Source: Candidatus Magasanikbacteria bacterium GW2011_GWC2_37_14 (GTDB lineage: Bacteria; Patescibacteriota; Patescibacteriia; Magasanikbacterales; UBA922). Taken from it: DNA of 50,378 nucleotides. The notes beneath the pieces are model-generated. The model did no database searches. It saw nothing but the letters and a program-made list of their open reading frames with translations, and was not told the DNA's origin. Positions 23,614 through 31,787 of the stretch are shown one piece after another. A program made the position numbers and the translations under genes. Each line of letters starts with the position of its first letter. Position 1 is the stretch's first letter. The stretch spans positions 1-50,378 of the forward strand of contig LBSX01000014.1 of the NCBI GenBank assembly GCA_000990355.1, in the 5' to 3' direction.

Positions 23614-24651
23614 ATGGGTAAAAATAAACAACGTGAGCGAGGAATTCCTAGTAAATTTACTGAACGCCTTACAGAAATGTTTGGCGTTTCTTTGTCTGCC
23701 GAAATTTCCAAAACTTTTGTTGCCCGGCCTACTACCTTTCGGGTTAATACACTTAAGGCGAGGAAAGAGGAAATAATTGAAATTTTAAATCAAAATGGTT
23801 TTAAGTTTGAACGTGTCTTGTGGTACAAAGATTCTTTTGTTTTAAAAAATAAAACCAAACGAGAGTTAACTGATTTAGAAATTTATAAACAGGGCAAAAT
23901 TTATATCCAAAGTCTAGCAAGTATGGTACCACCCATGGTTTTACAACCTCAGCCAGGCGAAAAAGTGTTGGATTTAACTGCTGCTCCAGGTAGTAAAACT
24001 TCGCAAATAGCTGCACTCATGAATGGCGAGGGCGAATTAATTGCCAATGATAATAATAAAATTAGATTTTTTAAATTAAAGCATAATATGGAAATGTTGG
24101 GGGTGTCGAAACCCCACCCTAACCCTCCCCTCATAGGGGAGGGAAAAGACATTTCCTCCCCCTACGAGGGGGAGGTGAGGAGGGGGTTTGTCTTCAGTCT
24201 TCGCATGGAACATGGCTCAGACTTAGCCCGTGAATATCCCGAATATTTTGATAAAATTTTGTTAGATGCACCTTGTAGTGCTGAAGCGCGGTTTATTGAT
24301 GGTGATTCAGAAACATATGGTTATTGGAAAGAACAAAAAATTAAAGAAATGGCCTACAAACAACGCCAATTATTATTTGCTGCTTGGGGAGCTCTAAAAC
24401 CTGGTGGTATAATGGTGTACTCCACCTGTACTTTTGCGCCAGAAGAAAATGAAATTCAAGTTACCCGACTTATAGAACAATATACAAATTGCGAAGTATT
24501 ACCAATTGATCTTGGCCTAAAAAAAATAGCTATTAATAGTAAATTTAAAAATAAAGAAATGAACAAAGACGTAATAAAAAAAGCCTTACGAATTATGCCC
24601 ACCAAAGAAATTGAAGGTTTTTTTGTGGTAAAGTTAATGAAGAAAAGCTAA
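23614..24651 (+). CDS. NOL1/NOP2/Sun (RsmB/RsmF-type) RNA m5C methyltransferase with repeat insertion
   Basis: A SAM-dependent cytosine-5 methyltransferase acting on rRNA or tRNA. The SAM motif is LDLTAAPGSKTSQ (residues 119-131), motif IV is DAPCS (218-222, C221) and the catalytic motif VI is YSTCTF (C272). The usual motif IV continuation DAPCSGEG reads DAPCSAEA. Residues 164-193, between motifs I and IV, are encoded by two palindromic repeats (24097-24184) in frame and read PHPNPPLIGEGKD and SSPYEGEVRRGF. They fall in the loop where the second SAM-binding Asp region lies, so activity may be affected. Confidence 0.9.
   Translation: MGKNKQRERGIPSKFTERLTEMFGVSLSAEISKTFVARPTTFRVNTLKARKEEIIEILNQNGFKFERVLWYKDSFVLKNKTKRELTDLEIYKQGKIYIQSLASMVPPMVLQPQPGEKVLDLTAAPGSKTSQIAALMNGEGELIANDNNKIRFFKLKHNMEMLGVSKPHPNPPLIGEGKDISSPYEGEVRRGFVFSLRMEHGSDLAREYPEYFDKILLDAPCSAEARFIDGDSETYGYWKEQKIKEMAYKQRQLLFAAWGALKPGGIMVYSTCTFAPEENEIQVTRLIEQYTNCEVLPIDLGLKKIAINSKFKNKEMNKDVIKKALRIMPTKEIEGFFVVKLMKKS
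24097..24184 (+). repeat. Two CCTCCCC palindromes inserted in frame in the methyltransferase
   Basis: CCCTCCCCTCATAGGGGAGGG (24123-24143) and CCTCCCCCTACGAGGGGGAGG (24152-24172) lie with flanks shared by the intergenic cluster units (AACCCCACCCTAACCC; GTGAGGAGGGGG). Together they add about 30 codons and leave the frame open. Confidence 0.85.
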
Positions 24652-24692
24652 GTTGTCATTCCTGTGAAAACAGGAATCTAGAAAAAAATTTT

Positions 24693-24722
24693 AAAATACA
24701 CTTTAATTTGGTGTATTTTTTG
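24693..24722 (+). terminator. Terminator after the methyltransferase gene
   Basis: AAAATACAC/GTGTATTTT (24693-24701 with 24711-24719), then T. It is preceded by a GTCATTCCTGT/ACAGGAATC repeat hairpin (24656-24678). Confidence 0.75.
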
Positions 24723-24723
24723 T

Positions 24724-24751
24724 TTGACTTTCATAGCTAATATTCTATAAT
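24724..24751 (+). promoter_or_regulatory. Promoter for the GC-rich gene at 24784
   Basis: TTGACT (24724-24729), a 16-nt spacer and TATAAT (24746-24751), giving a leader of about 25 nt. Confidence 0.75.
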
Positions 24752-24783
24752 AATACTAGACAGACAAAAGAATGGAGGATGAC

Positions 24784-24987
24784 ATGGGGGCACAGGTGTT
24801 CAGTTTGAACAGCGCACAGATGGATGCGAATCGTCATCCCTCGCCGCCAACTGGCTGGGGTTACACACCCGAATGGGACGTAGTGCCCGACCCCTGCAAG
24901 ATTCTCGGCATCAAGCCGGGGACAACCATGCCAGTGGACGTGTACGAACGAGTTCGACGTTTCCTCCAGAGGGGGTTAAACACGTGA
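24784..24987 (+). CDS. GC-rich small hypothetical protein (67 aa)
   Basis: The family is unknown. The protein is soluble, Pro- and Trp-containing (PSPPTGWGYTPEWDVVPDP) with a basic amphipathic C-terminus (VYERVRRFLQRGLNT). GGAGG (24774-24778) lies 5 nt before this ATG, so I prefer 24784 to the ATG at 24772, which overlaps that motif. Base composition is clearly GC-rich between AT-rich neighbours. It has its own promoter and terminator and lies alone between the methyltransferase and aspS. It belongs to the same class of SD-led GC-rich genes as 14816, 15840 and 40053. Confidence 0.65.
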   Translation: MGAQVFSLNSAQMDANRHPSPPTGWGYTPEWDVVPDPCKILGIKPGTTMPVDVYERVRRFLQRGLNT

Positions 24988-24997
24988 AAGGAGAATA

Positions 24998-25056
24998 CCC
25001 GAAGGTCGTCTGCGCCTTCGGGACGACTCAAAAGCATCTTAAAATAGGGTGCTTTT
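24998..25056 (+). terminator. 3' hairpin and terminator of the 24784 gene
   Basis: CCCGAAGG/CCTTCGGG (24998-25005 with 25015-25022) overlaps an alternative pair GTCGTC/GACGAC, so the two exclude each other. Then AAAAGCA/TGCTTTT (25030-25036 with 25050-25056) forms the terminator. Confidence 0.65.
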
Positions 25057-25070
25057 GATTTGCCAAAAAG

Positions 25071-25099
25071 TTGTTATTTTGCTAAAATAGCAGTATAAT
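25071..25099 (+). promoter_or_regulatory. Promoter for aspS
   Basis: TTGTTA (25071-25076), a 17-nt spacer and TATAAT (25094-25099), about 18 nt before the ATG at 25117. It probably drives aspS to the D,D-carboxypeptidase gene. Confidence 0.75.
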
Positions 25100-25116
25100 T
25101 TTTGTTTAAAATTCTT

Positions 25117-26874
25117 ATGTATCGTACACATACTTGTGGGGAATTAACTAAAAAACAAGCTGGAGAAGAAGTGATGCTCTCTGGTTGGGTACACAAACAT
25201 CGCAAAATGGGTGGATTGGTGTTTGTGGATTTACGCGACCGTTTTGGTATTACGCAAATTGTTTTTAATCCCGATAAAACGAGTAATTTTGCTTTGGTAG
25301 AAGAATTAAAATATGAATATGTAATTAAAGTTACTGGAGAAGTTTTAAAAAGAGATAGTAAAGCAGTTAATCAAGATTTAGCAACTGGCGAAATTGAAGT
25401 TTTGGTTAATAATTTAGAAATAATTAGTCGTGCCAAAACTTTACCCTTTGAAATTTTTGATGCTCACAAAGAAATAGAAGACGAAGATTTACGTTTAAAA
25501 TATCGCTATCTAGAATTACGTCGAACCAAATTAAAAAATAATATTTTGTTTCGTGCCAAAATGGTCAAGTACATTCGTGATTATATGGATAATCGTGGTT
25601 TTTTGGATATTGCTACGCCAATTTTAACTGTATCTTCACCAGAAGGCGCGCGTGATTTTTTGGTGCCTAGTCGATTGCACCCTGGAAAGTTTTATGCTTT
25701 ACCTCAAGCCCCTCAACAGTACAAACAATTATTAATGGTGGCTGGTTTTGATAAATATTATCAAATTGCTCCTTGTATGCGCGACGAAGATCCACGTGCC
25801 GACCGTTCTCCTGGAGAATTTTATCAACTTGATTGCGAAACTAGTTTTTTAACCCCAGATGAATTTTTTGAATTAATGGAACCACTGTTTATTGGTTTAA
25901 CCGAAGAATTAACTGGAAAAAAGGTTTGGCAAAAACCTTTTCCACGCATTCCTTACAGAGAAATTTTGGAAACCTATGGATCAGATAGACCAGATTTGCG
26001 TTTTGCTTTACCAATGACAGATGTGAGTACCTGGGCAAAGGCAAGTGATTTTAAAGTTTTTAAAGAAGCAGAGTTTGTTCGTTGTTTGTATGTTCCAGGC
26101 GGCAATGCTTTTACTCGTAAAGAAATAGATGAAGAATTTACTGATAAAGCCAAACGTGCCAAAGCCAAAGGTTTAGCTTGGCTTAAATATGAAAATGGTA
26201 AATTCGAAGGTAGTATTAGCAAATTTTTTAGTGAAGAACAATTAAATGAATTAAAAGAAATTGTAAAAGTAAAAGATAATGGTATTTTGTTTTTTGTAGC
26301 CGACAAATGGCAGGTTTCTTGTATGGCTTTGGGAGCTGTGCGTGATTTAGTAGGCGATAAATTAAATTTAAAAGATCCAAATTTAGTGGCTTGGGCTTGG
26401 GTAATTGATTTTCCTATGTATGAATGGAGCGAATTGGAAAATAAGGTGGATTTTGGTCACAATCCTTTTTCTATGCCACAGGGTGGTATGGAAGCCTTAA
26501 AAACCAAAGATCCACTAGACATTTTGGCTTATCAATATGATATTATTGCCAATGGTTTAGAATTAAGCTCTGGTGCAGTGCGTAATATGGATACAGAAAT
26601 TATGTATGAAGCTTTTAAAATTGCTGGCTATGATAAAAGTGTTGTTGACAAAAAATTTGGCCACATGATTAATGCTTTTGAATTTGGAGCGCCACCACAT
26701 TGTGGTTTTGCTCCAGGAATTGAACGACTGGTAATGTTGCTTTTGGGAGAAAAAAATATTCGTTCAGTGGTACCATTTCCAAAAAATCAGCGTGCCGAAG
26801 AACCAATGGTTGGAAGCCCAGGAGAAGTGGATGATATGCAGCTCAAAGAGCTGAATATTAAAATTAGAGAATAG
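25117..26874 (+). CDS. aspS: Aspartyl-tRNA synthetase, bacterial type
   Basis: It charges tRNA-Asp. The N-terminal OB fold (GWVHKHRKMGGLVFVDLRDR), motif 2 (RDEDPRADRSPGEFYQLDCE), the bacterial GAD insertion and motif 3 (GFAPGIERLVMLLLGE) are present, and it ends with the typical bacterial C-terminal PFPKNQRAEEPMVGSPGEVD region. I use the ATG at 25117; the upstream TTG at 25102 would lie within a few bases of the transcript start. Length is 585 aa. Confidence 0.96.
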   Translation: MYRTHTCGELTKKQAGEEVMLSGWVHKHRKMGGLVFVDLRDRFGITQIVFNPDKTSNFALVEELKYEYVIKVTGEVLKRDSKAVNQDLATGEIEVLVNNLEIISRAKTLPFEIFDAHKEIEDEDLRLKYRYLELRRTKLKNNILFRAKMVKYIRDYMDNRGFLDIATPILTVSSPEGARDFLVPSRLHPGKFYALPQAPQQYKQLLMVAGFDKYYQIAPCMRDEDPRADRSPGEFYQLDCETSFLTPDEFFELMEPLFIGLTEELTGKKVWQKPFPRIPYREILETYGSDRPDLRFALPMTDVSTWAKASDFKVFKEAEFVRCLYVPGGNAFTRKEIDEEFTDKAKRAKAKGLAWLKYENGKFEGSISKFFSEEQLNELKEIVKVKDNGILFFVADKWQVSCMALGAVRDLVGDKLNLKDPNLVAWAWVIDFPMYEWSELENKVDFGHNPFSMPQGGMEALKTKDPLDILAYQYDIIANGLELSSGAVRNMDTEIMYEAFKIAGYDKSVVDKKFGHMINAFEFGAPPHCGFAPGIERLVMLLLGEKNIRSVVPFPKNQRAEEPMVGSPGEVDDMQLKELNIKIRE

Positions 26875-26879
26875 ATAAT

Positions 26880-27749
26880 ATGTTTAAAAGACCTTTGGAG
26901 GAGTGGCAAGATGGAAAAGAAAATTTAGAAGAAAATCAAATTATGGATGAAACAGAATATTTATTGGGAGATAACGAACCAATAAGAAATAAAAAATTGT
27001 TAGATGTTTTGGAAATTGTAAGAAATGAATATCCGGAAATCTTTAAAGCTGCTATAATTGATGTAGGTGACAAAGATGTAGATAAATCTTTAAAAGCTGG
27101 TCCAGCAATTTTTGGGGCCGAAGACAAAGCCGGTTATGTTTCAAGAATTGCTATTTCGCCAGAATTAGAAATAATGACCACTGATTCGGAATATTTTAAA
27201 AATTTATTACTAACCCGTCGAATTTCGTTGGAACATTTGCAAAAACAATTAGCCGACGAATTAGGTATTAAAGATTTTATCTTTACTGCCGAAAATTTGA
27301 AAAAATTAATTTTGCTTCACGAGTTAGGGCATTTAAAATATTATCAAGAAAACTATAAAAAACCAAATGTTAATTTTGCCGAAGCTTTTGAAACTAGGAG
27401 TATTGAATATCATAAGAATTTACAAAATTTACCAATTCCTGGGGTAATAATTTCGGTTGCTCGCCGAGCTTGGGAAAAAAGTATTGGGAAAACGGTAAAA
27501 GAAAAATTAACTTCAATGAAAGAAATTTTAGTGGAAATGTATTTTAAACAGGCTCGACCTGATCATTATAAGAAAATAAAAAGTGGAGAAATTAATTTTG
27601 ATTTTTCTCCAGAAGCAGGAGAAACAGCAGAAGAACTCTTGGATCGTCATGAAAGGGCAGAACAAGAAACTCCGCTAGAAAAATTTGCTGATGAATTTGT
27701 GTTGGAAGTATTAAAAAACCATCCGGAATTAATTGTTGAAAATAAATAA
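26880..27749 (+). CDS. Hypothetical protein with HELGH metallopeptidase motif (289 aa)
   Basis: H147-E-L-G-H151 within KKLILLHELGHLKYYQ is a zincin HExxH motif on a helix, and acidic residues follow (NFAEAFETRSIEYHKNL) that could supply a third ligand. The rest is charged and mostly helical, with no signal peptide or membrane segment, so it would act in the cytoplasm. I cannot place it in a named peptidase family. It lies 5 nt after aspS and 10 nt before scpA. Confidence 0.75.
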   Translation: MFKRPLEEWQDGKENLEENQIMDETEYLLGDNEPIRNKKLLDVLEIVRNEYPEIFKAAIIDVGDKDVDKSLKAGPAIFGAEDKAGYVSRIAISPELEIMTTDSEYFKNLLLTRRISLEHLQKQLADELGIKDFIFTAENLKKLILLHELGHLKYYQENYKKPNVNFAEAFETRSIEYHKNLQNLPIPGVIISVARRAWEKSIGKTVKEKLTSMKEILVEMYFKQARPDHYKKIKSGEINFDFSPEAGETAEELLDRHERAEQETPLEKFADEFVLEVLKNHPELIVENK

Positions 27750-27759
27750 TTCTATAAAC

Positions 27760-28452
27760 ATGGAAACAAAGTATAATATTGGTGATTTTTCTGGACCACT
27801 AGATTTGCTTCTAGGGTTAATTGAAGAAGAAGAATTGAATATCAACGAAGTTTCTTTGTCTCAAGTCACTGAACAGTTTTTAAAATACTTAGAAAAAATA
27901 GAAAATAAACAACCAGAAGAATTGGCAGATTTTCTATTGGTTGCTTCTCGTCTTTTACTTTTAAAATCTAAAAAACTTTTACCACAATTTGTATTGGATG
28001 AAGAAGAAGGTCCAAGTTTAGAAGAACAATTACGTTTGTATAAATTATTTATTGATGCAGCGAAAGAAATAAATAAAAAATGGTTAAGTAGCACTCAAGC
28101 ATATTTTCGTGAAGAACCAGCACGCCGGCTTGAAGCTTTTACACCACCAAGTAATTTGTCTTTAATTAGTTTAGAAGAACAATATCGTAAATTATTGGTT
28201 AGGTTGCAACCACCAAAGCCATTACCACAAACTCACATAGACAGAACAGTGCTTTTGGAAGAAAAAATAAAATCAATTTATGGTTTATTAAAAAAAATGA
28301 AAAATTTAAATTTTTCAGAAATTTTAAATAGTGCTCAAAATCGTACAGAAGTAATTGTTACTTTTTTGGCTTTATTGGAATTAGTTAAAGGTAAACAAGT
28401 TTTATTACGACAGTCCAATGTGTTTAGTGATATTGCAATAGAAAAAGTTTAG
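27760..28452 (+). CDS. scpA: Segregation and condensation protein A
   Basis: ScpA is the kleisin that bridges the SMC heads. GDFSGPLDLLLGLIEEEELNIN (from residue 7) and LLLASR-type helices (ADFLLVASRLLLLKSKKLLP) are diagnostic, and the C-terminal winged helix ends FSDIAIEKV. I use the ATG at 27760; it is one of only two AT-rich starts in the window not preceded by T (it has C). A TTG at 27733 would overlap the previous gene. scpB follows after 24 nt. Confidence 0.93.
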   Translation: METKYNIGDFSGPLDLLLGLIEEEELNINEVSLSQVTEQFLKYLEKIENKQPEELADFLLVASRLLLLKSKKLLPQFVLDEEEGPSLEEQLRLYKLFIDAAKEINKKWLSSTQAYFREEPARRLEAFTPPSNLSLISLEEQYRKLLVRLQPPKPLPQTHIDRTVLLEEKIKSIYGLLKKMKNLNFSEILNSAQNRTEVIVTFLALLELVKGKQVLLRQSNVFSDIAIEKV

Positions 28453-28476
28453 TTTTTATGATATGATATTTAAACT

Positions 28477-29037
28477 ATGAATCTAATTTCTCAAATCGAA
28501 TCAATTTTATTTGTGGCTTCCAAGCCTTTGTCTTTTAAGGATTTAATTAAGGCCACAGGAGTTAAAGAAGAAGAAATAAAAATTGCTCTAGAAGAATTAA
28601 AATTAAAATACAATAATTCGGGGTCAGGAATTAATATTTTGTTTTTGGAAGATAAAGTACAAATGGCTACTAATTCAGAAAACCAGGCAGTAGTAGATTT
28701 GTTTGTAAAAATTGAAGCCAGTGGAGAATTAACCAAAGCCCAATTAGAAACATTAACAGTAATTGCTTATCGTGGGCCGATTACTCGTCCAGAATTAGAA
28801 CAAGTGCGGGGAGTTAATTGTGCGTTAATTTTGCGTAATTTATTATTGCGTGGTTTAATAGAAGAAAATGATGCAGAAAATAAAATTTTACCTACTTTTT
28901 GTTTATCTTTTGAGGCATTAAAACATTTGGGTGTAAATACACCTGCCAATTTGCCAAATTACAATGATTTACATACACATGAATTTGTAGAAAGAATATT
29001 GGGAAATGGTAATTTAAATTCCGACCAAGCAGAATAA
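28477..29037 (+). CDS. scpB: Segregation and condensation protein B
   Basis: ScpB binds the ScpA kleisin as a dimer with two winged-helix domains. Typical segments are QIESILFVASKPLSFKDLIK and LETLTVIAYRGPITRPELEQVRGV. Length is 186 aa. The scpA-scpB pair is intact; smc itself is not in the window. Confidence 0.95.
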   Translation: MNLISQIESILFVASKPLSFKDLIKATGVKEEEIKIALEELKLKYNNSGSGINILFLEDKVQMATNSENQAVVDLFVKIEASGELTKAQLETLTVIAYRGPITRPELEQVRGVNCALILRNLLLRGLIEENDAENKILPTFCLSFEALKHLGVNTPANLPNYNDLHTHEFVERILGNGNLNSDQAE

Positions 29038-29040
29038 GTT

Positions 29041-30051
29041 ATGGAAGAAAATTTTTTGAATAATAATTTTAATAAGGGAAATAGCTGGCGTGCTTTGTTA
29101 GCTATTTTTGTTATTATTTTGATTGTGATTATCGCTATTTTTAGCAAAGATCAATTAGTTTTACCAAATTTTAAAGAAGTAAATAAAATTATTAAACCAC
29201 TGGAAAATATTTTAAATAATCAGAATAATAACAAACCAGAACCTGTCAAAATAGTAAAACCAAAATTACCGGTTTTAAAAACCGTCATGCTTGATGCTAA
29301 TAAATTTACAGCCAAAGCTATAATTGTGAAAGATAAAAAAACTGGAGCCGTACTTTTTAAAAAAAACGAATATGAAAAACGACCAATTGCCAGTATTACC
29401 AAATTAATGAGTGCCTTGGTGGTTTTGGAAAGAAATCCAGATTGGTTAGCTACTACAACAGTAATTGGAGAAGATTCACTAGATACCCATATGTACGCGG
29501 GTGATGTTTATACATTAGAAGAGTTATGGCAGGCGGCTTTGGTTGGATCTTCCAATAAAGCTATTTTAACTCTTAGCCAGGCTCTTGGTTGGCCATTGGA
29601 AGCCTTTGTAGAGCGTATGAATATCAAAGCTTTGGAATTAGGTATGATTGATGGCCATTTTGTAGATCCAACAGGGCTAAGTGAAGAAAATGTGGCCAGT
29701 GCTTCGGATTTGGCAATTCTTTTGAATGAAGCTTTAACGCAGAAAAAAATTCAAGAAACATTACTCATTAAAGAAATAAATTTATATTCGGCTGAACGTA
29801 AAAAGTCGCATCATATATGGAATACAGATTGGTTACTCTTGGGTTGGGTTCCCCAAAGTTTTCCGGAATTTATTGGTGGTAAAACTGGTTTTATTACTCT
29901 TTCTGGTTATAATTTTGCGATGCAAGTAGGGGATAGCGCTGGACACAAAATTACCATAGTAGTTTTGGGTGCCGACACTCATGAAGCGCGTTTTACGGAA
30001 GCCAAAGAAGCAGGTGAATGGGTTTTTGCCAATTACACCTGGCCACAATAA
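29041..30051 (+). CDS. D-alanyl-D-alanine carboxypeptidase (PBP5-like, DacA family)
   Basis: This serine peptidase trims the stem peptide of peptidoglycan outside the membrane. An N-terminal anchor (residues 19-34) is followed by a linker and the penicillin-binding domain with S118-x-x-K121 (ASITK), S170-S-N172 (GSSNKA) and K281-T-G283 (GGKTGF). Length is 336 aa, and the C-terminal beta domain of E. coli PBP5 is missing. It ends the run of genes that begins with aspS. Confidence 0.93.
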   Translation: MEENFLNNNFNKGNSWRALLAIFVIILIVIIAIFSKDQLVLPNFKEVNKIIKPLENILNNQNNNKPEPVKIVKPKLPVLKTVMLDANKFTAKAIIVKDKKTGAVLFKKNEYEKRPIASITKLMSALVVLERNPDWLATTTVIGEDSLDTHMYAGDVYTLEELWQAALVGSSNKAILTLSQALGWPLEAFVERMNIKALELGMIDGHFVDPTGLSEENVASASDLAILLNEALTQKKIQETLLIKEINLYSAERKKSHHIWNTDWLLLGWVPQSFPEFIGGKTGFITLSGYNFAMQVGDSAGHKITIVVLGADTHEARFTEAKEAGEWVFANYTWPQ

Positions 30052-30054
30052 TTT

Positions 30055-30080
30055 CCCCCTTAATAAAGGGGGAGTAAGGG
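30055..30080. terminator. Convergent hairpin between the carboxypeptidase and HAD genes
   Basis: CCCCCTT/AAGGGGG (30055-30061 with 30066-30072) lies between two converging genes. It is part of the CCCCTT-type repeat family (GGGGGAGTAAGGGGG follows) and may end both transcripts. Confidence 0.6.
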
Positions 30081-30086
30081 GGTTGT

Positions 30087-30701
30087 TCAAACAACATCCT
30101 TAATCTCCACAATATCATCAATTAAATAATCCGGCTTTGACTTTGCTAATTCGTTTTTGTGTTGATAACCCCAACTAATACCAATGGTTTTAAAACCAGC
30201 AATTTTTCCAGCTTCTACATCGCCAAAAGTGTCACCTACATAATAACTTAGATTTTTATCCAGGTTGTATTCCTCTGTCAAAGAAATTAAAGTATCTTGT
30301 TTTTCGTGAACTTCGCCAATAGTTTTGCTAATTAATTTAGCAAAGCCAGATTTTTTTACATCGGGTAATAAGGTAGAAAGAGGATCAGAACTTAAAATAA
30401 AAAGTTGGTAGTTATTTTGATTTAAGTAATTAATGATTTCTGTTACCTGTGGATAAATTTCTGCTGTACCAGCCTCTTGTAAATGTTTTTCGTACAAAAT
30501 GTTTTGTTTTTCTTTGCTAAGTTCAGGGAAATATTTATTCCAAAATTTCATGTAGGGCAAAGTAAAATTTCTTTTAATTTCGTCTTGGGTAATTGTCTCT
30601 CTACCTAATTCGGGGAAAATATTATCAACCACTTTACAAAAGAGGTGAAAATTATCACACAATGTTCCTGACCAGTCAAAAATAAACGCTTTGTTTTTCA
30701 T
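30087..30701 (-). CDS. HAD-superfamily phosphatase, phosphoglycolate-phosphatase-like
   Basis: The protein starts MKNKAFIFDWSGTLCDN: D9 is the nucleophile, while the usual acid/base Asp two residues later is Ser11 (DxS instead of DxD). Later motifs are FILSSDP (Thr/Ser motif II) and YYVGDTFGDVEAGKIAGFKTI (motif IV with Asp). Length is 204 aa with a small helical cap. The Ser change occurs in some HAD enzymes, so catalysis is not excluded; the substrate is unknown. Confidence 0.85.
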   Translation of the reverse strand: MKNKAFIFDWSGTLCDNFHLFCKVVDNIFPELGRETITQDEIKRNFTLPYMKFWNKYFPELSKEKQNILYEKHLQEAGTAEIYPQVTEIINYLNQNNYQLFILSSDPLSTLLPDVKKSGFAKLISKTIGEVHEKQDTLISLTEEYNLDKNLSYYVGDTFGDVEAGKIAGFKTIGISWGYQHKNELAKSKPDYLIDDIVEIKDVV

Positions 30702-30753
30702 AAATATTATTTATTTGGTATATCTATTTTAAAGAAGGGACATGGTGTTACTG

Positions 30754-30805
30754 TCTCCTCCTTACGAAGGAGGAGTACCCCGACGTCGCAGTCGGGGGGA
30801 GGTGG
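30754..30805. repeat. CTCCTCC/GGAGGAG and CCCCGAC/GTCGGGG repeats
   Basis: TCTCCTCCTTACGAAGGAGGAG is directly followed by CCCCGACGTCGCAGTCGGGG, the same family as at 14500-14700 and 24097-24184. They abut copy 2 of the 270-bp element. Confidence 0.75.
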
Positions 30806-30809
30806 TTTG

Positions 30810-31073
30810 TCTGTCATTCCTGTCCCGTAACCTGGTACGGGATTCGCTATGCTCTAGCATTAGCGGGCAGGGAAATCGTCCACTTACTCTTACTTCCACT
30901 TTTTTAAAAAAGTGGAGTAAAAACTTCGCGCTAAACAAACACTGCGGAAAATTTAGGTCTCGTCATCCTTTTTGCTCGTGCGAACCTAAAGAGGTTCTAG
31001 ACGAGCAAACCCTTCGGGTCACTCTTCCTCGCCTCTAAATTTTTACCTTGTGTTTGTGCGCGCGTGAACGAGT
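30810..31073. mobile_element. Dispersed 270-bp repeat element, copy 2
   Basis: It matches 15278-15550 along most of its length: the GTCATTCCTGTCCCGTAA start, the palindrome around TTTTTTAAAAAA (about 30894-30917), AACTTCGCGCTAAACAAACAC, the nested GCTCGT..ACGAGC hairpin and the GTGTTTGTGCGCGCGTGAAC end. The block between the hairpin and the right arm is about 18 nt shorter. The two copies differ by scattered substitutions, so they are not a recent duplication or an assembly artefact. No gene is present. Confidence 0.65.
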
Positions 31074-31104
31074 GAGTGAACGTTCTTTTGTTAATTGGCT
31101 TATG

Positions 31105-31767
31105 CTACTTCATTAATCTAAATATGATAACTTCGTATCTGCCTTTAACTATCTTGTAAGATTTTGCAGTTAACAAATGTCTGATTTTTGTAGAAATGGG
31201 CACCTGCACAATTTTGTCAATTTTAAATCCTATTTTATTAATCGCCTCAAAATAGTCTTTAAATTGATGATGAAAAATGTCTGAATTTTCTGAAAGGACA
31301 AAATCGGGCCTGTCTTTCATCTCGAAACCATCCCAATTCATTTCTGGGTGGGTGACAGAAAAAATTAGAGTACCACCTTTATGTAAAACACGAAAAAATT
31401 CATTTAAAGTAGGCTGTATATTTCGTAGGTGTTTTAATGTTTGAGCACAGTTAATTTTATCGAATTGCTCGTTTTTAAAACTCAATTTTTTTTCTAAGTC
31501 GGCTTGATAAAATTTTATAGCAGGGTATTTATTTCGAGCGACTTCTAACATTTGTTTTGAAAAATCAATACCGATAATATCAGCGTCTTTTTTATGAAAT
31601 TCAACAGAATATTTTCCCGTTCCACATCCAGCATCAAGAATTTTTTCGTGTCGTTTCGGTGCCATCAATTTCAAAACATCATCATGCTCTAACAAGATGT
31701 GAGGATTGGGGTCAGTATCATATGCAGGCGCCCATTTATCGTATGCTTTTTGAGTACGTTTTGTCAT
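31105..31767 (-). CDS. Class I SAM-dependent methyltransferase
   Basis: The glycine-rich SAM loop is LDAGCGTG (residues 44-51), the acidic loop IGIDFSKQMLEVARNKYP follows, and INCAQTLKHL and GGTLIFSVTHPEMNWDGFEM come later. It is of the methyltransferase-11 (UbiE/BioC-like) type, 220 aa, and its substrate cannot be told from sequence. It lies 20 nt after the metallophosphoesterase on the same strand, so the two may be co-transcribed. Confidence 0.88.
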   Translation of the reverse strand: MTKRTQKAYDKWAPAYDTDPNPHILLEHDDVLKLMAPKRHEKILDAGCGTGKYSVEFHKKDADIIGIDFSKQMLEVARNKYPAIKFYQADLEKKLSFKNEQFDKINCAQTLKHLRNIQPTLNEFFRVLHKGGTLIFSVTHPEMNWDGFEMKDRPDFVLSENSDIFHHQFKDYFEAINKIGFKIDKIVQVPISTKIRHLLTAKSYKIVKGRYEVIIFRLMK

Positions 31768-31787
31768 AAGATTTGTTATAGTTGTTG

